Assembly: GCF_001646945.1 (NCBI RefSeq)
Contig: NZ_LUTV01000011.1
Coordinates: 31,210-95,209 of the forward strand
Length of the DNA: 64,000 nt
Source of the DNA: Endozoicomonas ascidiicola
Lineage (GTDB): Bacteria > Pseudomonadota > Gammaproteobacteria > Pseudomonadales > Endozoicomonadaceae
Reading direction: 5' to 3'
A program made the position numbers and the translations under genes. Under the pieces are notes generated by a model. It was given only the letters and a program-made list of their open reading frames with translations. It was not told the origin of the DNA and did no database searches. Of this stretch, positions 40,309 through 48,007 are shown piece by piece (the stretch's first letter is position 1; each line of letters opens with the position of its first letter).

Positions 40309-40525
40309 CCCTGACTCCAGACACACTCCAACACAAGCGGTAAGTGCACTGTCTAAGGAGGGATTTCAACTGCCAGGAGGGTTTACTTCAGGTTTTACAT
40401 TAATTGTGCTGCAAAACGGTGGGCTTGATAACAGTTGAAAAGCTCCAAGACTTTTCTCAGTATTGGTTAGCGACCGTAACCTTTCAAACCCAGCCTTATT
40501 ATCGTCAACAAGCTGTCATTGCATT

Positions 40526-41005
40526 TCAAATAAGCAATTCAGATGAAACAAGAACGCCATTTGTATCGGCATAGAGAAATTGCCCGGGAATAAAATCGGT
40601 GCCATGAAAGCGCACGGAAACATCCACTTCACCTAATCCTTTTTTATCGGTCTTCATGGGATGAGAAGCAAGGGCCTGTACACCAATCGGCAGTTTGGCA
40701 ATCACCTCAACATCCCGGATACAGCCATAGACAATGATACCCTGCCAGCCATTTCTGACTGCTTTCTCAGCCAACATATCCCCCAGCAGCGCTCTGCGCA
40801 TTGAGCCACCGCCATCAATGACTAGTACTTTTCCCTGCCCATCCGTTGATACCTGCTCGCGCACCATGGAGTTGTCTTCATGGCATTTGATGGTCACGAT
40901 CTTGCCACTGAAGATCTGGTTGCCACCATAACTTCGAAAACCAGGCTCCACTACCTGAATTTTTTCAGGAAAATCATCGCAGAGATCCGGTGTTGTAAAA
41001 GACAT
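40526..41005 (-). CDS. rraA: RraA family protein (regulator of RNase E activity / HMG aldolase-like)
   Basis: The product has 159 residues from [14 protein letters not shown], with GGGAG upstream. The frame continues another 22 codons upstream into a repeat element, but that part is not conserved. [40 protein letters not shown] and [12 protein letters not shown] are typical of RraA. The trimeric E. coli protein inhibits RNase E; related proteins are divalent-metal aldolases, and the two cannot be told apart from sequence alone. It is a single-gene unit. Confidence 0.92.
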   Translation of the reverse strand: MSFTTPDLCDDFPEKIQVVEPGFRSYGGNQIFSGKIVTIKCHEDNSMVREQVSTDGQGKVLVIDGGGSMRRALLGDMLAEKAVRNGWQGIIVYGCIRDVEVIAKLPIGVQALASHPMKTDKKGLGEVDVSVRFHGTDFIPGQFLYADTNGVLVSSELLI

Positions 41006-41027
41006 TATTATTCTCCCTGAATAAGTT

Positions 41028-41180
41028 GTTAGCCACATGAAATCATATTTTCTGACCGATTGGATAGTCACTCTACAGCGTTACAACTCCGGTCACATAG
41101 CTACAGCTATGCTCCCTACGTTGTGCCTTGTATAGCAACTATCCAATCAGCCAGAATTATTCGATTCCAAATGGCTAACC
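41028..41180. repeat. Nested palindromic element, copy A
   Basis: This 153-base element has 8-base perfect ends GTTAGCCA and TGGCTAAC and a second inverted pair TTGGATAGT and ACTATCCAA. The perfect central palindrome CATAGCT-AC-AGCTATG is followed by CTCCCTACG. It shares its core with copy B on the opposite strand, and its ends with copy D and half-copies near 56.33 and 63.67 kb. It lies just upstream of the rraA start. Confidence 0.85.
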
Positions 41181-41264
41181 ACTTAAAATAAACAGACCAA
41201 TAATGCCGATGCAATCGGTATTATTGGCAGTCATGAATCAAGCAATGAATGATAACGATATTAG

Positions 41265-41301
41265 CTGGAAAGAACACTACTCCTCTCTGCGCTCTTTCCA
41301 G
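41265..41301 (-). terminator. Hairpin after ppsA
   Basis: Perfect 9-base arms CTGGAAAGA and TCTTTCCAG with a 19-base loop lie just past the ppsA stop. There is no T-run, so it may be a stabilising hairpin instead of an intrinsic terminator. Confidence 0.4.
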
Positions 41302-41309
41302 TATTAGAC

Positions 41310-43685
41310 TTACTCCGCCAGATAGAGCCAGGTTTCAATGACAGAATCCGGGTTCAATGACACTGTATTAATGCCCTGCTCCATCAACCAGCGGGCAAAG
41401 TCTGGATGATCGCTGGGGCCCTGACCACAAATACCAATGTACTTGTTCTGACGTCGGCAGGCTTGAATCGCCATGGACAACAGCTGCTTGACCGAGCTGT
41501 TACGCTCATCAAACAAATGAGCAATCAAGCCAGAGTCACGATCCAGGCCAAGGGTAAGCTGAGTCATGTCGTTTGAGCCAATGGAAAAACCATCAAAGTA
41601 ATCCAGGAACTCATCCGCCTGCAGTGCATTGGAAGGAAGCTCACACATCATGATGATTCGTAAGTCATTTTCCCCACGACGCAAGCCGAAGTCAGACATG
41701 ATTTTCACCACCTGGCGAGCTTCATCCGGTGTTCTGACAAACGGCACCATCAGCTCTACATTGCTCAGACCATACTCTTCACGCACTCGTTTCATGGCAC
41801 GGCATTCCAGCTCAAAACAATCCCGGAAAGATTCAGAGATGTACCGGAACGCTCCACGGAAGCCCAGCATCGGGTTTTCTTCTTCCGGCTCGTAAATGCT
41901 GCCGCCCACCAGGTTGGCGTATTCGTTAGATTTGAAGTCAGACAGGCGAACGATGACTTTCTCTGGCGCAAAAGCCGCTGCAATGGAAGCTACACCTTCC
42001 ACCAGTTTTTCCACGTAGAAATCCACTGGGTCAGCGTACCCAGCCATGCGCTCATCCACCTGATGCCGCACTGCTTCTGGCAGCTTGTCATAATTGAGCA
42101 AAGCTTTTGGATGAACGCCAATCATTTTATTAATGATGAACTCAAGCCGAGCCAAACCAACACCAGCATTGGGGATTCGGGAGAAGCCAAAAGCACGATC
42201 AGGATTGCCGACGTTCATCATGATCTTGAAAGGCAGATCCGGCATCGCTTCCAGATCTTTCTTCTGGTGCTCAAAAGGCAGCTCACCTTCATAAATAAAA
42301 CCTGTGTCGCCTTCTGCGCAGGAGACAGTGACAGACTGACCATCTTTCAGGCGTCGAGTGGCATCGCCACAACCCACTACCGCAGGAATCCCAAGTTCGC
42401 GGGCAATGATGGCTGCATGGCAAGTTCTGCCACCCCGGTTGGTGACGATGGCAGAAGCCCTTTTCATGACCGGCTCCCAATCCGGGTCGGTCATATCCGT
42501 CACCAGAACATCACCGACTTTCACTCGATCCATATCCGCCAGATCATCCACCAGACACACACGTCCCTGACCAATGCGCTGACCGATACTGCGACCTTCC
42601 ACCAGCACATCGCCCTGAGCCTTTAACTGATAACGCTCCAGGGTTCTCGATTCGGTACGGCTTTGCACGGTTTCTGGCCGCGCCTGAACCACGTACAACA
42701 ACTGATCATCACCATCTTTCGCCCATTCAATGTCCATAGGACGACCGTAGTGTTTTTCAATGGCAATCGCCTGACGGGCAAGCTCCAGAACATCGTCATC
42801 ATTAACAGAAAACTGCTGACGTTTTTCCAGGTCAACATCCACCGTCTGCACGGATTTTCCAGTTTCCCCGGCATAGCCGTACACCATTTGGATGGCTTTA
42901 CTGCCCATATTTCTGCGAAGAATGGAAGATCGCCCTGCTTCCAGAGCTGGCTTATAAACATAAAACTCATCAGGGTTGACGGCGCCCTGAACAACCGTTT
43001 CACCCAAGCCATAGGAAGACGTAATAAAGACGGCATCACGGAAACCGGATTCGGTATCCAGAGTAAACATCACACCGGCAGAACCGGTTTCACTGCGCAC
43101 CATCCGCTGAATACCCGCAGACAAAGCGACATCACGATGATCAAAGCCCTGATGCACACGGTAAGAGATGGCACGATCATTAAAAAGGGAGGCAAACACT
43201 TCACGAACCGCGATCAGCACATTCTGCTCACCACGAATATTCAAAAAGGTTTCCTGCTGACCCGCAAAAGAGGCATCCGGCAAATCTTCAGCGGTTGCAG
43301 AAGAGCGGACAGCAACGGGCATTTCATCATTACCACCCGCCATTTCACGGTAGCTATTAATAATGGCGGTTTCGAATTCCGGACGGAAAGGTTCATCCAT
43401 AATCCACTGACGGATTTTGGCACCTCCCTGGGTCAGCTGTTGGATATCATCCACATCCATTTTATCCAGCAGATCGTGGATACGGTCATAAAGACCAGAG
43501 CTATCCAGAAAATCACGATAAGCCTCAGCAGTGGTGGCAAAACCACCAGGAACCCGGACACCGGCCTGACCAAGATGGCTCAGCATCTCACCGAGCGAGG
43601 CATTTTTACCACCGACGCGTTCCACATCACCATTGCCCAGGACATCCAGGCCGACCACAAACTCTGGTAAAGATGAACTATTCAA
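41310..43685 (-). CDS. ppsA: Phosphoenolpyruvate synthase
   Basis: The product has 791 residues from a TTG start with CAGGAG about seven bases upstream. The order is an N-terminal ATP-grasp domain ([32 protein letters not shown]), the phosphohistidine swivel domain with [19 protein letters not shown] (catalytic His), and a C-terminal PEP/pyruvate TIM barrel with LNYDKLP and [11 protein letters not shown]. It makes PEP, AMP and Pi from pyruvate and ATP for gluconeogenesis. The divergent neighbour ppsR encodes its kinase/phosphorylase. Confidence 0.98.
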   Translation of the reverse strand: MNSSSLPEFVVGLDVLGNGDVERVGGKNASLGEMLSHLGQAGVRVPGGFATTAEAYRDFLDSSGLYDRIHDLLDKMDVDDIQQLTQGGAKIRQWIMDEPFRPEFETAIINSYREMAGGNDEMPVAVRSSATAEDLPDASFAGQQETFLNIRGEQNVLIAVREVFASLFNDRAISYRVHQGFDHRDVALSAGIQRMVRSETGSAGVMFTLDTESGFRDAVFITSSYGLGETVVQGAVNPDEFYVYKPALEAGRSSILRRNMGSKAIQMVYGYAGETGKSVQTVDVDLEKRQQFSVNDDDVLELARQAIAIEKHYGRPMDIEWAKDGDDQLLYVVQARPETVQSRTESRTLERYQLKAQGDVLVEGRSIGQRIGQGRVCLVDDLADMDRVKVGDVLVTDMTDPDWEPVMKRASAIVTNRGGRTCHAAIIARELGIPAVVGCGDATRRLKDGQSVTVSCAEGDTGFIYEGELPFEHQKKDLEAMPDLPFKIMMNVGNPDRAFGFSRIPNAGVGLARLEFIINKMIGVHPKALLNYDKLPEAVRHQVDERMAGYADPVDFYVEKLVEGVASIAAAFAPEKVIVRLSDFKSNEYANLVGGSIYEPEEENPMLGFRGAFRYISESFRDCFELECRAMKRVREEYGLSNVELMVPFVRTPDEARQVVKIMSDFGLRRGENDLRIIMMCELPSNALQADEFLDYFDGFSIGSNDMTQLTLGLDRDSGLIAHLFDERNSSVKQLLSMAIQACRRQNKYIGICGQGPSDHPDFARWLMEQGINTVSLNPDSVIETWLYLAE

Positions 43686-43946
43686 GCTGCACTCCTGCTA
43701 TATCTTGTTGATTTACTGAATAATTCCACCTGTAATAGATCATCTTTGATGACCCGTTTTACCGACTGCAGAGAGCCTGACAGGTTGTTTTCGACACAGT
43801 TTGTTAGAAAATGTGAGAAAATGGAAGAGCTTGGAAAGATTTTTTACATTTAATCACACCCTACATTAGTGTAGGTTTAACCCTTATCCCGGCTGAGCTA
43901 TCCCGGCTGAACTATCACCAAGAACAACATTTTCAGGAGTGCATGG

Positions 43947-44768
43947 GTGGAAAGGTCTGTTTTTTTTGTCTCTGATGGTACCGGAATTACGGCGGAATCC
44001 TTTGGCCAAAGCCTGCTGGCTCAGTTTTCCGGGCCACAGTTTATTCATCACACCCTGCCTTATATTGATACGCCGGAAAAGGCGATCAAAGCATTAACCC
44101 TGATCAAAGAAACCCATCAACAGGAAAACGTCCAGCCCATCGTTTTTATGACCGTGCTGAACGAAGAAGTCAGCACCCTCCTTTATACCAGTGGCGCTTA
44201 TATGATTGATCTCTTTGCCACTTTCCTGCCCGGTCTCGAAAATGAACTCGGCTCGCACCCGTTGTACACCGTCGGTAAAAAACGATCTACCACCACCAGC
44301 GACAGTTATCACCGGAGAATCGAAGCCGTTCAGTTTGCCCTGGATAATGATGATGGTGCCCGCTTCAGGCATTACGAAAAAGCCGATATTATTCTTGTTG
44401 GGGCTTCACGCTCGGGAAAAACACCTACTTGTATTTATCTGGGGCTCCAGTTTGGTCTCTTTGCTGCGAATTATCCGATTACTGAAGACGATTTTAATAA
44501 AGGCATCAAGCTACCTGAATCGTTAAGGCCACATAAAGACCGATTGTTTGGCCTTACCATCAACCCTGGGCGTTTAGCAGGCATTCGTAACGAGCGTCGC
44601 CCAAACAGTCAATACTCTTCACTCCGACAATGTCAGTATGATGTGCAGATGGTTGAGCAGATTTATCAACAGGAACGTATCCCATATATCGATACGACAG
44701 AGTTTTCAGTCGAAGAAATTGCTACGCGGATTATGGATCAGGCGAGCCTAATCAGGCGGTTGAAATGA
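43947..44768 (+). CDS. ppsR: PEP synthase kinase/pyrophosphorylase (regulatory protein)
   Basis: The product has 273 residues from a GTG with AGGAG seven bases upstream. RSVFFVSDGTGITAESFGQSLL is the DUF299 N-terminus, and GASRSGKTPTCIYLG is the P-loop. The bifunctional enzyme phosphorylates PpsA with ADP and reverses this with Pi. It faces ppsA across a 260-base shared promoter region. The last 31 bases overlap the end of the convergent M28 peptidase gene. Confidence 0.96.
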   Translation: MERSVFFVSDGTGITAESFGQSLLAQFSGPQFIHHTLPYIDTPEKAIKALTLIKETHQQENVQPIVFMTVLNEEVSTLLYTSGAYMIDLFATFLPGLENELGSHPLYTVGKKRSTTTSDSYHRRIEAVQFALDNDDGARFRHYEKADIILVGASRSGKTPTCIYLGLQFGLFAANYPITEDDFNKGIKLPESLRPHKDRLFGLTINPGRLAGIRNERRPNSQYSSLRQCQYDVQMVEQIYQQERIPYIDTTEFSVEEIATRIMDQASLIRRLK

Positions 44769-46105
44769 CAACAACCCCGCCTACCCATAGCTAGCTCAAC
44801 AGTGACATTTAATGCGGCTTTGGTGCAGAGCTGCAGTTTTGCAAAGTCGACATTAGAACCATCATCACAGGTTTTGTGGTAACAACGATCATATCCGGTA
44901 TACAACATGACGGAAGGTATTGATTTATCCTGAAAACTTGCGTGATCTCCTACCCGGTACATTTTTGTTTTCGTAAATGGTATGTTGCGTTCAGAAAAAT
45001 AATCCATGAACAATCTACTAATATTACGGGTTCCCTCTGCAATACGAGGAAAAAATTTATAGGGTAGATATTCCCAGAATCCTGTTTGTGAATCAGGGTC
45101 ACTGATCACAATACCTTCTTTACCAGCTACATTCCCCGCGATCATATCCAAATTGATGTAGCCTTTTATTGAAAATGGGCCATTATTATCCATTCCAGCA
45201 GTGCTACTTAAATTGGCCAAAGTGACTTGGCTATTATTACCATTTAAAAACGCCCCAGAACCCAATAATGTTGTCCCAGCCTCTTCTGCTCCCCAGAAAG
45301 CAAATACTATGGAGTGCCGTGGCTCAACGTTTTCTTGCTTCAATATACGAATCATCTCAAGCAAAGCGACCACACCGGACCCATTATCATTCGCTCCGAC
45401 AGTATTAGTCACCGTATCTAAATGCGCCCCTACAACCACACATTCTGTGCTTTGACCAGGCACCATGGCAAATAGGTTACTGGAAGTCTGCACCTGATCT
45501 CCTGAGCATGATGATCTTAACTGCGAGCCATGATAGTTATCATGATAACTAAAATCATTTTTGGTCACAGCGACATCCAATCCGCTCAGTTTTGTCTTTA
45601 ACCAGTCTGAGGCCTTTAAAAATCCATTACTATTTGCATCACAAAAACTTGACCTTGAACCTATGGCTAATAATTCGGCCAACTCTTTTTTAAGGTTTGC
45701 TTGATTCACCTGAGACTCTATGTATCCCTGAAAGTAGGGATGGGCACCAATAGAGATTGGTGCCGTGGTGGCTGACACCTCCGAAAACATTGATGAATCC
45801 ATTGTTATCGGTAGCGTCACATCAGAGCCATTATCTGCTCTCTGCAAATAGGGTGGAGGCAAGGTTTGTAGTGGGGCTACCGTCCTCCCCGCCAAAGCAA
45901 CAGGTAGTGCAATTACCGCACCCACAATACCGGCACTGAAGAGAACTAAGCCTCCCAGTAACAGCTTACCTTTGTTTGATTTGGCATTGCAGATAAACCA
46001 ACCTCGCCAACCTGCACTATTTTCAGCTGGTTGTGATTGCTGTTCAATGTCAAAATCGGTCAGAAAGCCCTCACGCTGTGAGCTTACTACGTCCGCCGTA
46101 TTCAT
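44738..46105 (-). CDS. Membrane-anchored M28 family zinc aminopeptidase
   Basis: The product has 455 residues from MNTADVVSSQ. A cytosolic stretch of about 45 residues is followed by one membrane segment (LLLGGLVLFSAGIVGAVIAL, about 50-72) and a periplasmic catalytic domain. Zinc ligands and catalytic residues are visible: VGAHLDTV, NDNGSGVVALLEM, FWGAEEAGTTLLGS, YINLDMIAG and CYHKTCDD. These match the M28 co-catalytic di-zinc site. Several cysteines suggest disulfides outside the cytosol. The start is chosen at 46105 with AGGTG upstream. The gene ends inside the 3' end of ppsR. The N-terminal region is Ser/Thr/Pro-rich and unlike typical M28 proteins. Confidence 0.88.
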   Translation of the reverse strand: MNTADVVSSQREGFLTDFDIEQQSQPAENSAGWRGWFICNAKSNKGKLLLGGLVLFSAGIVGAVIALPVALAGRTVAPLQTLPPPYLQRADNGSDVTLPITMDSSMFSEVSATTAPISIGAHPYFQGYIESQVNQANLKKELAELLAIGSRSSFCDANSNGFLKASDWLKTKLSGLDVAVTKNDFSYHDNYHGSQLRSSCSGDQVQTSSNLFAMVPGQSTECVVVGAHLDTVTNTVGANDNGSGVVALLEMIRILKQENVEPRHSIVFAFWGAEEAGTTLLGSGAFLNGNNSQVTLANLSSTAGMDNNGPFSIKGYINLDMIAGNVAGKEGIVISDPDSQTGFWEYLPYKFFPRIAEGTRNISRLFMDYFSERNIPFTKTKMYRVGDHASFQDKSIPSVMLYTGYDRCYHKTCDDGSNVDFAKLQLCTKAALNVTVELAMGRRGCCHFNRLIRLA

Positions 46106-46140
46106 CAACAACACCTATCTAAATTAGGATTATTACTCTG

Positions 46141-46335
46141 AGTAGTTAACCATTTGCTTTCGAATAAAACACTGACCGACCAGCAAGTATCACTGATATT
46201 GTGACTACTTGAGTTAACAGTCCATCGAGGTAAACACAATTAGCCATAACCTCTCTATAACTATTGCAGCACATGTCATCAGCTGAATTAATATTCAATC
46301 GGTCAGGATTATTCGATTACATTTGATCAACTACT
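46141..46335. repeat. Nested palindromic element, copy D
   Basis: Ends beginning AGTAGTT pair over about 37-39 bases with gaps; the shared blocks are AGTAGTT, TCGAATA and CTGACCGA. The right end aligns with the right end of copy A (AATCGAATAAT-CTG-C-GATTG-ATA). The 195-base interior differs from copies A to C, so it may be a diverged or rearranged member. Confidence 0.65.
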
Positions 46336-46439
46336 TACATGGAAAAATGCGCATAGAAATGGTTCATTACCTCAACTCCCGCTCATTTAGCCTGACGAGT
46401 TGAGTGGGACAATTGAAATAGCACTGCTGCCAAAGCAAA

Positions 46440-46651
46440 TGCTCTTAGGGTAGACATTAAGGATTTATTTGCTGCTTCCAGTCTCTTCCAAGGACTGGAG
46501 AGATATCAATCAGCAAGAGGCTGCCAACTTAAAGCCGAACGTGGGACGAAAGCGACGTCTTACATCCGGTGAACAAGCTGACTCCAAGACCGAGACACCT
46601 CTGAAACGCCTGCGACACAAGGAAACTTGCTTAATGTCTACCCTAAGAGCA
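46440..46651. repeat. 212-base segment bounded by 22-base inverted repeats
   Basis: The left end TGCTCTTAGGGTAGACATTA (then AG) is the exact reverse complement of 46630-46651. The interior has an open frame in the plus direction from about 46469 rich in Lys/Arg (VGRKRRLTSGE and LKRLRHKE), which resembles part of a protein rather than random sequence. It has no good ribosome site, and the frame runs out into antisense prpF sequence. Confidence 0.7.
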
Positions 46652-46690
46652 AATGCTATTGTTTGCATAATTAAAGGCTTCAGAAACACA

Positions 46691-47869
46691 TTAGAATGTA
46701 GAACCTGGAATATGAACCACTCCTTCCATCAATATTCTGGCACTGCGGCTCATTATCGCTTTAGTCACCACCCACTTCCCATTTTCAAGCTCGGCTTCAG
46801 CACCCACCTTTAGAGTCCCCGATGGATGACCAAATCGCACGGCATTTCGCTCACCACCACCAGCGGCAAGGTTAACCAATGTTCCGGGAATCGCAGCAGC
46901 AGTACCAATAGCCACCGCAGCCGTGCCCATCATGGCATGGTGCAGCTTACCCATAGACAACGCACGAACCAGTAAATCTATATCGTTTTCACTGACTTCT
47001 TTACCGCTGGAAGAAACATAACGCTTAGGTTTTGCGACAAAAGCCACTTTCGGCGTGTGCTGTCGTGTAACGGCTTCTTCCAGAGAGGTAATCAATCCCA
47101 TTTTCAGGGCACCGTGGGCACGAATGGCTTCAAAACGATCCAACGCTTCCTGGTCGCCATTAATGGCTTCCTGAAGTTCAGTACCCTGATAACCAATGGC
47201 TTCTGCATCGATAAATATGGTGGGAATGCCAGCGTTAATCATAGTGGCTTTCAAAGTGCCAACACCGGGTACCTCAAGATCGTCCACCAGATTGTCTGTT
47301 GGAAACATCGCGCCTTCACCATCGGCAGGATTTAAAAACTCAACCTGAACTTCAGCTGCCGGAAAAGTTACGCCATCGAGAACAAAATCTCCGGTTTCCT
47401 GAACGACCCCATTGGTCATGGGGACTTTGGCGACGATGGTCTTTTTGATATTAGCCTGCCAGATCCGAATCGTTGCAACCCCGTTTGCCGGAACCCGATC
47501 GGCATCTACCAAATCGCTGGTAATGGCAAAGGCACCCACAGCTGCCGTTAGATTGCCGCAGTTGCCGCTCCAATCCACAAACGGTTTATCAATAGAAACC
47601 TGACCAAACAGGTAATCCACATCGTGATCTGGCTGGGTGCTTTTCGAGAGAATCACCGTTTTGCTGGTGCTGGAGGTGGCACCACCCATGCCATCGATCT
47701 GTTTGCCATAAGGGTCGGGGCTACCAATCACCCGCAGCAACAAGGCATCACGAGCCTCTCCAGGCACCTGTGCTGCTTCCGGTAGATCTGACAAGTTAAA
47801 GAAGACACCCTTACTGGTGCCCCCTCGCATATACGTTGCTGGGATTTTTATTTGAGGGAGATGATTCAT
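46691..47869 (-). CDS. prpF: 2-methylaconitate cis-trans isomerase PrpF
   Basis: The product has 392 residues from MNHLPQIKIPATYMRGGTSK, with GAGGAT upstream; the frame extends further into a repeat, which I exclude. ATYMRGGTSKGVFF, DGMGGATSSTSKTVIL and SGNCGNLTAAVGAFAI contain the conserved lysine and cysteine residues of the PrpF/diaminopimelate-epimerase-like fold. It isomerises the AcnD product to the substrate of normal aconitase. It is the last gene of the prp operon, separated from acnD by about 140 bases containing a hairpin repeat. Confidence 0.95.
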   Translation of the reverse strand: MNHLPQIKIPATYMRGGTSKGVFFNLSDLPEAAQVPGEARDALLLRVIGSPDPYGKQIDGMGGATSSTSKTVILSKSTQPDHDVDYLFGQVSIDKPFVDWSGNCGNLTAAVGAFAITSDLVDADRVPANGVATIRIWQANIKKTIVAKVPMTNGVVQETGDFVLDGVTFPAAEVQVEFLNPADGEGAMFPTDNLVDDLEVPGVGTLKATMINAGIPTIFIDAEAIGYQGTELQEAINGDQEALDRFEAIRAHGALKMGLITSLEEAVTRQHTPKVAFVAKPKRYVSSSGKEVSENDIDLLVRALSMGKLHHAMMGTAAVAIGTAAAIPGTLVNLAAGGGERNAVRFGHPSGTLKVGAEAELENGKWVVTKAIMSRSARILMEGVVHIPGSTF

Positions 47870-47885
47870 TTTATTAGCTATCCTC

Positions 47886-47965
47886 GTTCCCATGCTGTGC
47901 GTGGGAATGCATATCTCAATTTTCAAAGAGATAGTCATTTGGGTTCCCACGCACAGCATGGGAAC
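47886..47965. repeat. Perfect 22-base inverted repeat (GTTCCCATGC family) between acnD and prpF
   Basis: GTTCCCATGCTGTGCGTGGG (then AA) at 47886-47907 is repeated exactly inverted at 47944-47965, with a 36-base loop. Each arm is itself a partial hairpin. REP-like sequences starting GTTCCCA are common in gammaproteobacteria. In the prp transcript it would form a strong stem. Confidence 0.85.
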
Positions 47966-48007
47966 CAGGGGTTTTGCGGCAGCCTTATAGCATGAAAGCT
48001 CGCATGG

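Larger units (their letters stand above)
46115..46690. other. Intergenic region with two inverted-repeat elements
   Basis: About 575 bases between the M28 gene and prpF. It contains nested palindromic element D (46141-46335) and a 212-base segment bounded by 22-base inverted repeats (46440-46651). No confident gene is seen. Confidence 0.6.

Noticed and set aside
41006..41071. N-terminal extension of RraA by 22 residues
   Set aside because: The extension is encoded in repeat element A and intergenic DNA, while an internal ATG has a GGGAG site and begins the conserved domain.
42663..43670. A 335-codon open frame antisense to ppsA
   Set aside because: ppsA has complete PEP synthase motifs in the other direction; the antisense product is His/Thr/Asn-rich as expected of a reverse-frame artefact.
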